From contig PBJL01000036.1 of the NCBI GenBank assembly GCA_002721105.1, positions 1 through 21,825 of the forward strand: 21,825 bases of DNA, in the 5' to 3' direction. The notes beneath the pieces are model-generated. The model saw nothing but the letters and a program-made list of their open reading frames with translations, was not told where the DNA came from and did not search any database. Within the stretch, counting starts at the first letter, position 1. Every line of letters starts with the position of its first letter. Both the position numbers and the translations under genes were made by a program. Shown here piece by piece: positions 14,810 to 20,519 of this stretch. Source of the stretch: Acidiferrobacteraceae bacterium. Lineage in GTDB: Bacteria > Pseudomonadota > Gammaproteobacteria > Arenicellales > UBA868.

Positions 14810-15304
14810 CGAATAATCAGTTTCATAGTAACTCAAACACTTCTCATATTGAGATAATTTCCCTATAAACATCCTTCACCGTGCTAACAATCCTAAAACC
14901 AAACCAACTTTTAGAAACGATTTTCTCCTATTCTGGCCAATAGCCATAAAATCCGCTTGGTTTCCTTGTAGCTGTCAAGAAAATGGGATATTTTCTATAA
15001 AACAATAATTCTACATCTTCTCAATGTCTTTTCGAAACTATCCTGAGTCAGCACATTTATTCGCATTTTTGATCAGAAACACATTTGTCAATTTGAAGTA
15101 GACAATAAGTCTTATAAGGAGAATCCAATTCATCTTATTAACGTCATAAAATGTGATCTGCTATCGAATAAAATTAGTTTTTAAGGATACCCCTTTTATT
15201 GTATTGGTTTAGAATGAAAACAGCCAACAAATAAGTATGTCATCTATAATTGATATTGGCAGGCAAAAAATGCTAGAAATTAAGTTTGGCTCGATATACT
15301 ACTT
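14810..15304. other. gene-free stretch of about 500 bp
   Basis: No reading frame with coding character, tRNA or known RNA motif was found on either strand. It should hold the promoters of the LysM gene (-) and of trmB (+). Structures seen: AGAAAAT/ATTTTCT (14978-14984 and 14990-14996, 5-base spacer), TTGTC/GACAA (15085-15089 and 15101-15105), a minus-strand TTGACA at 14973-14978 without a good -10, and an orphan AAGGAG (15116-15121). A small RNA is possible but not shown. Confidence 0.55.
14978..14996. repeat. 7-bp inverted repeat in the gene-free stretch
   Basis: AGAAAAT and ATTTTCT are exact complements around GGGAT. It overlaps the edge of a minus-strand TTGACA (14973-14978), so it could be a control site for leftward transcription towards the LysM gene. 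Evidence is limited to the sequence pattern. Confidence 0.35.
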
Positions 15305-15994
15305 TTGAACTACGTGCGACATATTAATCATATACAAAGCTTTTCTCGTCGACAGGGACGAATTACTACAGCACAACAAAACGCCTTGAAGACTTTATGG
15401 CCGAAATATGGTCTAGAAATAGGCAAAAACACAGGCCAACTTAGCGCATTAAGCAACAAGATCTCTTTAAAAGTCGAGATTGGTTTTGGAGATGGTCAAA
15501 ACTTAATCCAGATGGCTACGGCACAACCTCATAATATGCATATTGGTATCGACGTTTATCGCCCTGGGATCGGTCGTTTGTTAATTGAGCTCAATCGATT
15601 AGATGTCGATAATGTTAAGATTATAGTGGGCGACGCAATGGAATCATTTCCAATATTTTTTAAAGAGAATTCAGTCTCTGATGTGATGATATATTTTCCA
15701 GATCCATGGCCCAAAAAACGACATCATAAAAGAAGATTAATCACAGAAGATTTTCTGAAGGAGATCGTATTTTATCTCTCTAAAAATGGAAATTTATATA
15801 TTTCAACTGATTGCGAGCACTATGCTGAGGACATCCTTACTTTGATTGAGTCCGAAAACCTTTTAGAAAACGTCGCAGGTTACTGTTCTTATGCTCAACA
15901 ACAATTTCGAGTTGCGCCGACTAAATATGAGCTTAGGGGTCTTCGACTTGGAAACACGATTCGTAACATCCATGGTCGCCGCTTATGCAACTAG
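15305..15994 (+). CDS. trmB: tRNA (guanine-N7-)-methyltransferase
   Basis: 229 residues. It methylates G46 in the variable loop of tRNAs with S-adenosylmethionine. Landmarks: SFSRRQGRITTAQQNALKTL (12-31), the SAM loop VEIGFGDGQNLI (57-68), IGIDVYRPGIGRLL, D110 in IIVGDAMESF, the family signature YFPDPWPKKRHHKRR (130-144), and TKYELRGLRLG (206-216). Start is TTG at 15305; a stop at 15281 limits extension, and the only other option is GTG at 15314. No ribosome site is visible at either, so initiation may be weak. The last 10 bases overlap the next gene (ATGCAACTAG), suggesting translational coupling. Confidence 0.94.
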   Translation: MNYVRHINHIQSFSRRQGRITTAQQNALKTLWPKYGLEIGKNTGQLSALSNKISLKVEIGFGDGQNLIQMATAQPHNMHIGIDVYRPGIGRLLIELNRLDVDNVKIIVGDAMESFPIFFKENSVSDVMIYFPDPWPKKRHHKRRLITEDFLKEIVFYLSKNGNLYISTDCEHYAEDILTLIESENLLENVAGYCSYAQQQFRVAPTKYELRGLRLGNTIRNIHGRRLCN

Positions 15995-17058
15995 GTCATC
16001 CAGATTGGTGGGATTCCAACAGTGATCAGCCATATAGGCTGCCCTCGGAGTCTAAGAATCGAACCTCTACCGCTCATATTAATGAATATAGCAAAACGCT
16101 ACTTTCTACTGTAGCTATATTCCCACTGCTTTGTTATCAACTCCTACGCTCCAAAAACAATACAAAAGAACGTACGAAAAAAGATTTTATTGGACTCGGA
16201 ATTTCTAACGATCGCGGAGATTCAAATGAAATTGTAGATATGGTCGAAGATCTTGGCGTTGATCGCCTTCTAATTCGAGTACCAACCTGGAAACTTCATC
16301 AACTTGAAAGATACGTCGAATTTGCCTCCAAATTTACAGAAAAAAAAATCCTGATAAACATTTTACAAAATCGAGCGAATGTAATCGATCCAGACTCCTG
16401 GATGACTGCGGTAGAAAAAATAATTGAGGCATTTTCTCCAATTACAAACGAGTTCCAACTTGGAAATGCTGTTAATAGATCAAAATGGGGCTGTAGTCAT
16501 GTTGGAGAATATTTAACCTTGCTTGATAATACCAAAGATTTACGAAAAACATTTCCTAATGTTTGTCTTGTCGGCTCATCGATAATTGATTTTGAGCCAT
16601 TATCGACACTAAGAACACTAATCAACTTTCATAAATATAAGCTGGATGCATGTACATCACTTCTATACGTTAATCGACGAGGATCTCCTTACAATCGACA
16701 ATTTGGTATTTTTGATTTAGAAAGAAAAATAAAACTTATTTCTGGACTCCTATCACTTTCGAATAGAGTCGCCAATCATTTATGGATAACAGAAACAAAC
16801 TGGCCACTTTTAAATACAAAACCATTTACTCCTAACTCCGGAAATCAACGATCAACCGTAAATGAACATACACAAGCCAATTACTTAACCGAATACTACA
16901 AAATCGCATGGAAAACTGGTCAAGTTGAAAGAGTCTACTGGTGGCAACTAATCCAGACCGGCTATGGATTAGTAGATCATCGATTTTCAAAACTAAGGAA
17001 AATGCCTTCATATTTTGCGTTAAAGAACTTATGCAATGAAAATGACAGCTTGAGTTGA
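15985..17058 (+). CDS. glycosyl-hydrolase-like TIM-barrel protein, possibly membrane anchored
   Basis: 357 residues. From about residue 67 it reads as a clan-A glycosidase-like barrel: DFIGLGISNDRG, LLIRVPTW, ILINILQNR, FQLGNAVNRSKWG (157-169), SSIIDFEP, SLLYVNRRGSPYN, the likely nucleophile strand LWITETNWPL with E270, and VERVYWWQLIQTGYGLVDH near the end. In clan A the acid/base glutamate normally follows the asparagine (NE); here it is N161-Ala, so either another residue serves or the protein binds rather than cleaves. Residues 38-54 (TLLSTVAIFPLLCYQLL) are hydrophobic enough for a membrane anchor. I recall related proteins near lipopolysaccharide genes in gammaproteobacteria; the link is inference. 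Its ATG overlaps the trmB end by 10 bases. It converges on rpiA across 54 bp. Confidence 0.75.
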   Translation: MQLGHPDWWDSNSDQPYRLPSESKNRTSTAHINEYSKTLLSTVAIFPLLCYQLLRSKNNTKERTKKDFIGLGISNDRGDSNEIVDMVEDLGVDRLLIRVPTWKLHQLERYVEFASKFTEKKILINILQNRANVIDPDSWMTAVEKIIEAFSPITNEFQLGNAVNRSKWGCSHVGEYLTLLDNTKDLRKTFPNVCLVGSSIIDFEPLSTLRTLINFHKYKLDACTSLLYVNRRGSPYNRQFGIFDLERKIKLISGLLSLSNRVANHLWITETNWPLLNTKPFTPNSGNQRSTVNEHTQANYLTEYYKIAWKTGQVERVYWWQLIQTGYGLVDHRFSKLRKMPSYFALKNLCNENDSLS

Positions 17059-17092
17059 CGTAATGCTAGCTGGTAGGCTTTAAGTCTATGAC

Positions 17093-17104
17093 AATTTGCA
17101 AATT
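17093..17104. repeat. 12-bp palindrome in the glycosyl-hydrolase/rpiA convergent gap
   Basis: AATTTGCAAATT is a perfect palindrome in the 54-bp gap between the two convergent genes. It is too short and AT-rich for a good terminator and has no T-run after it on either strand. Confidence 0.35.
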
Positions 17105-17112
17105 AAGCTCCA

Positions 17113-17775
17113 TTATATTGTGACTGTTTCGACACCGAATTGAGTCCCAATCATCAATACATCTGGACGTCTTTGTGCAAAGATGCCATTTTCTACAACG
17201 CCAGGAATGTTATTCAATTCTTGCTCAAAGGTTAAAGGGTTAGTTAAATCAAGATTGCGCACCCTTAAAATCAAATTATCATTATCAGTTATGAATTTTT
17301 CATGCAGCTCTGGGGTACCACCCCTTGCTACAAGTTGTCTGCTCACCAGTCCTCGAGCCATGGGTATAACTTCTATTGGCAGAGGGAAAGATCCCAGGAC
17401 ATCTGATATTTTTGAACTATCTACCATACAGACAAACTTTTGGGAGGCTGCCGCAACAATCTTCTCTCTAGTTAATGCCCCACCACCACCTTTGATGACA
17501 TATAAAGACGACTTCACAGCCTCATCAGCTCCATCTACATACAGAGGAAGATGACCAATAGCATTTAACTCAAATATCGGGATGCCAATGGCCGATATGC
17601 GTTTTGCAGTCGACTTTGAGCTAACAACTACACCGTCCAATTTGTTTTTTAGCTTTATCAGGTTTTCAATAAAAAAATTAGTAGTGGAGCCAGTGCCAAG
17701 ACCAATTACATCACTACTCTCGACATAATCTAGTGCAGCTTCTGCAACTTTTTTCTTTTCTTGTTCATTGCTCAT
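17113..17775 (-). CDS. rpiA: ribose-5-phosphate isomerase A
   Basis: 220 residues from the ATG at 17775 (E. coli RpiA has 219). It interconverts ribose 5-phosphate and ribulose 5-phosphate in the pentose phosphate pathway. Seen: the phosphate loop IGLGTGSTTNFF (GTGST at 27-31), YVDGADEA with D81 and D84, and KGGGGALTREK with K95 and E104; these match E. coli D81, D84, K94 and E103 almost exactly, which supports this start. Also seen: FPLPIEVIPMA, FITDNDNLI, and IPGVVENGIFAQRRPDVLMIGT. Two upstream in-frame starts exist, ATG at 17784 (with GAG four bases before it) and TTG at 17793. Divergent from the small orphan gene. Confidence 0.93.
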   Translation of the reverse strand: MSNEQEKKKVAEAALDYVESSDVIGLGTGSTTNFFIENLIKLKNKLDGVVVSSKSTAKRISAIGIPIFELNAIGHLPLYVDGADEAVKSSLYVIKGGGGALTREKIVAAASQKFVCMVDSSKISDVLGSFPLPIEVIPMARGLVSRQLVARGGTPELHEKFITDNDNLILRVRNLDLTNPLTFEQELNNIPGVVENGIFAQRRPDVLMIGTQFGVETVTI

Positions 17776-17829
17776 ATTTATCATAAAACTCAAATAATTT
17801 ATTTAAATTCTCATATACTCTACACAATA

Positions 17830-18114
17830 ATGATGTTGCATACTAAGTCTAAAGCAACTACACCACAATCATCTACTAATAACGTAATCATGTGCATAGA
17901 AGAATTCTCAGCATTATTTAGCATCCCAGGCGAAGGATTTGTCGCGGAAATACGTACGGGTGATGAAGTACGATTATATGACCGGAAAGGACTACAGCAT
18001 TTAATTCTAGAACGAAAACAATTAGGAAATAAAAATATACAGGCATTAGAAAAAGCGCTTGCCCGCATAAATAATCTCGGTGACGCCATATATCAAAACA
18101 ATATCAATAATTGA
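17830..18114 (+). CDS. small protein of unknown function
   Basis: 94 residues from the first of two adjacent ATGs (17830, 17833). I do not recognise it. The N-terminal 18 residues are Thr/Ser/Gln-rich and likely unstructured. The middle (FSIPGEGFVAEIRTGDEVRL then YDRKGLQHLILERK) looks like short beta strands, followed by an amphipathic helix (NIQALEKALARINNLGDAI). No signal peptide, membrane helix, cysteine pair or DNA-binding motif is clear. A TATACT at 17814-17819 would place transcription start only a few bases before the ATG, so the message may be nearly leaderless; no ribosome site is seen. The open frame runs upstream to a TTG at 17761, but that would overlap the rpiA start. It may be a real lineage-specific gene; its codon use and protein-like composition favour that. 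Confidence 0.6.
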   Translation: MMLHTKSKATTPQSSTNNVIMCIEEFSALFSIPGEGFVAEIRTGDEVRLYDRKGLQHLILERKQLGNKNIQALEKALARINNLGDAIYQNNINN

Positions 18115-18126
18115 CATCTACAACAC

Positions 18127-18153
18127 TAAAAAATCAATTTATTTTATTTTTTA
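18127..18153. terminator. possible weak two-way terminator (AT-only stem)
   Basis: TAAAAAAT (18127-18134) and ATTTTTTA (18146-18153) are perfect 8-bp arms around an 11-base loop, placed between the convergent small gene (stop at 18114) and the epimerase gene (stop at 18176). Each strand ends the stem in a T-run. There is no G-C pair, so the stem is weak and the role is a guess. Confidence 0.3.
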
Positions 18154-18175
18154 ATACCCATTGCGACATTTGTTT

Positions 18176-19192
18176 TCAACTTGAGATGCTGTAATAACTA
18201 CGATACCAAGAAACAAAACGTGCCACCCCTTCGTTTATATCTGTTTTTGGATAATACCCAAGATCATCAGAAATGTTCTTAATATCCGCTTCGGTTGCAG
18301 GTATATCTCCATCTTGCATCGGAAGTAATTCTAAAGATGCTTTTTTCCCGAGTTCTTTCTCTAAAACTTCTACATAGTCCATAAGTTGTACGCGTTGACT
18401 ATTTCCAATATTATAAATTTTCCAGGGATCAATTTCTCGAACCTCAACATCAGACTCTTCGGTTTTATTTTTGGGCTCTCCGATCGGAGGATTATCCAGT
18501 GCCAATATTACTCCAGAAACAATATCATCAATGTAGGTGAAATCCCTTACCATTTCTCCTTTGTTATAAACAGGAATTGGCTCGTCCGCAAGAATACTTT
18601 TTGTAAATTTAAATAGCGCCATGTCTGGACGACCCCATGGCCCATATACTGTGAAAAACCGCAAACCAGTTGTCGGCAACCGATACAGGTGCGAATATGC
18701 ATACGCCATAACTTCATTGGCCTTTTTGGTCGCAGCATAAAGAGACATTGGTCTATCAGTATTATCGTGTTCTGCGCTAGGCAATTGCGCATTTGATCCA
18801 TAAACAGAACTTGTTGATGCATACACAAGATGATCGATCTTATTTTGACGACACTCTTCAAGAATATTAACGAATCCCACCAAATTTGAATCAACATAAA
18901 CATACGGATTTTCAATTGAATATCGAACACCAGCCTGCGCTGCTAAATTGACCACACCATCAAAAGACTGATTTGAAAAAATTCGTGATAGTTCACGTCT
19001 ATCAGAAATATCTATTTTGACGAATTGGAAGTTCGGTTTTTCATTAAAGATATTTAAACGTGCTTCTTTTAATCGCACATCATAATAGTCATTTAAATTA
19101 TCAGCACCAACTACCGTATCACCTCGGCTTAACAAGTGATTCGTTAATGACGAACCGATGAATCCAGCTGCTCCCGTCACTAGAATTTTCAT
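18176..19192 (-). CDS. UDP-glucuronate 4-epimerase (extended SDR family)
   Basis: 338 residues. It interconverts UDP-glucuronate and UDP-galacturonate, or the matching N-acetyl sugars, for surface polysaccharide. Seen: the NAD loop TGAAGFIGSSL (6-16), NLNDYYDVRLKEARL, LAAQAGVRYSIENP, the catalytic TSSVYG serine/threonine region (127-132), Y152 and K156 in SLYAATKKANEVMAY, LRFFTVYGPWGRPDMALF, FTYIDDIV, and LLPMQDGDIPATEADI. The overall wording matches bacterial UDP-glucuronate 4-epimerases (Cap1J/LpsL type) rather than GalE or WbpP. The start is two bases after the stop of the upstream dehydrogenase gene, with GGAG (19202-19205) inside that gene, so the two form an operon. Because the upstream enzyme makes N-acetylated uronic acids, the true substrate may be UDP-GlcNAcA; this is inference. 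Confidence 0.9.
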   Translation of the reverse strand: MKILVTGAAGFIGSSLTNHLLSRGDTVVGADNLNDYYDVRLKEARLNIFNEKPNFQFVKIDISDRRELSRIFSNQSFDGVVNLAAQAGVRYSIENPYVYVDSNLVGFVNILEECRQNKIDHLVYASTSSVYGSNAQLPSAEHDNTDRPMSLYAATKKANEVMAYAYSHLYRLPTTGLRFFTVYGPWGRPDMALFKFTKSILADEPIPVYNKGEMVRDFTYIDDIVSGVILALDNPPIGEPKNKTEESDVEVREIDPWKIYNIGNSQRVQLMDYVEVLEKELGKKASLELLPMQDGDIPATEADIKNISDDLGYYPKTDINEGVARFVSWYRSYYSISS

Positions 19193-19194
19193 TC

Positions 19195-20469
19195 TTATAA
19201 ACTCCAGTAGCGAATTTCTGGGATCGGCATTAGGTTGCGGAGAACTGCCTTGATATCGATAATCAGTCCCGGCTTCGAAACAAGATTTTCTATGATATCT
19301 TGACTCATCGAAACATAAGCTGAATGTGGTACTGCAAGAACTAACACTGTCGCGATTGACAACTGCTCAAAAGGCACAAGTTCTATATCATGCAACTCAA
19401 GCACCTTACCCTCATCTACTAAATCATCATTGACTTGGACTTTAAGGCCTGTTGATTCTAGCTGCTTAATCAACTGAAACACTTGGGAATTTCGAAAATC
19501 TGTACAATTCTCTTTGAAAGTTACTCCGAGAACATTGACATCTACACTTGCTTTCTGATGATCAAAAGCGGTCAATTCATCTATTATCTTATTACCCACA
19601 AATGTTCCCATATTGTCATTTATTCGACGGCCCGCAAGAATTACTTCTGGTTGATAACCAATCATTTCTGCTTTATGGGTCAAATAATAGGGGTCGACAC
19701 CTATGCAGTGCCCTCCCACAAGACCTGGTCTAAAGGGAAGAAAATTCCATTTTGTACCTGCCACATCCAGAACCTCGGACATATCGATATCTAAGCGATC
19801 GAAAATTACCGCTAGTTCATTTACTAATGCAATGTTTAAATCACGCTGAGTATTCTCAATGACTTTTGCTGCTTCCGCAATTTGGATACTTGAGGCGCGA
19901 TGAACACCAACATCTATTATCGAGCTATATAGCTGAGCTATAAATTCCAATGTTTCACTATCATCGGCTGATACAACCTTTACTATGGATCTTAAATTAT
20001 GCTCTTCATCACCTGGATTAATTCTTTCCGGCGAATAACCTATATGAAAATCTTTTTTCCAAACTAAGCCTGACTGGTTTTCTAGCACTGGCACGCAAAT
20101 TTCCTCAGTGGCTCCCGGATAAACAGTTGACTCATATATAACAATAGCTTTTGGTTTCAATATCTTGCCGACTATTTCACTCGCACCTATTAATGCCGTG
20201 AAATCAGGACGCTGTTGATCATCTACAGGTGTTGGAACGGCTACTATAAAAACATCGCAAGCTTGGAGTTCTTCTGGATTTAATGTAAAAGTAAGATGTG
20301 TTGCTTTTCTAAACTCGTCTGCACTCACCTCTCCAGTTACATCAATACCTGAACGATAGGAATCTATTTTTTCTTGGTCTAGGTCAAATCCTAAAGTTTC
20401 ATATTTACGGCCAAAGGCGACAGCCAACTGAATACCGACATAACCCATTCCTAACACCCCAATCTTCAA
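19195..20469 (-). CDS. tviB: UDP-N-acetyl-hexosamine 6-dehydrogenase (TviB/WbpA type)
   Basis: 424 residues from the TTG at 20469; Salmonella TviB has 425. It oxidises C6 of UDP-GlcNAc or UDP-GalNAc twice with NAD, giving the uronic acid. Seen: Rossmann loop IGVLGMGYVG at the start, FIVAVPTPVD, YESTVYPGATEEICVPVLE, FHIGYSPERINPGDEEH, the lysine in AEAAKVIENTQRDLN (about 202), the catalytic cysteine (about 255) in GLVGGHCIGVDPYYLTHKA, and LAGRRINDNM. The VDPYYLTHKA wording separates it from plain UDP-glucose dehydrogenases. A longer reading begins at a TTG at 20523 that overlaps the upstream stop (TTGA), but AGGAG lies 7 bases before 20469, so that start is preferred. It sits between the DegT aminotransferase and epimerase genes in one operon. 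Confidence 0.92.
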   Translation of the reverse strand: MKIGVLGMGYVGIQLAVAFGRKYETLGFDLDQEKIDSYRSGIDVTGEVSADEFRKATHLTFTLNPEELQACDVFIVAVPTPVDDQQRPDFTALIGASEIVGKILKPKAIVIYESTVYPGATEEICVPVLENQSGLVWKKDFHIGYSPERINPGDEEHNLRSIVKVVSADDSETLEFIAQLYSSIIDVGVHRASSIQIAEAAKVIENTQRDLNIALVNELAVIFDRLDIDMSEVLDVAGTKWNFLPFRPGLVGGHCIGVDPYYLTHKAEMIGYQPEVILAGRRINDNMGTFVGNKIIDELTAFDHQKASVDVNVLGVTFKENCTDFRNSQVFQLIKQLESTGLKVQVNDDLVDEGKVLELHDIELVPFEQLSIATVLVLAVPHSAYVSMSQDIIENLVSKPGLIIDIKAVLRNLMPIPEIRYWSL

Positions 20470-20476
20470 TCGTCTT

Positions 20477-20481
20477 CTCCT
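20477..20481 (-). promoter_or_regulatory. internal Shine-Dalgarno favouring the later tviB start
   Basis: On the minus strand GAGGAGAAGACGA precedes TTG at 20469, with AGGAG 7 bases from it. The alternative TTG at 20523 overlaps the aminotransferase stop and has no such site. The later start also matches the family length. Confidence 0.65.
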
Positions 20482-20519
20482 CGTAAGCTTATAAAGCTTT
20501 ATAGCTGAATCTGTTTTTT

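Noticed and set aside
16040..16065. Minus-strand GAGGTTCGATTC resembling the T-arm of a tRNA
   Set aside because: The flanking bases do not form a T-stem or acceptor stem, and the segment lies inside the glycosyl-hydrolase-like coding region.
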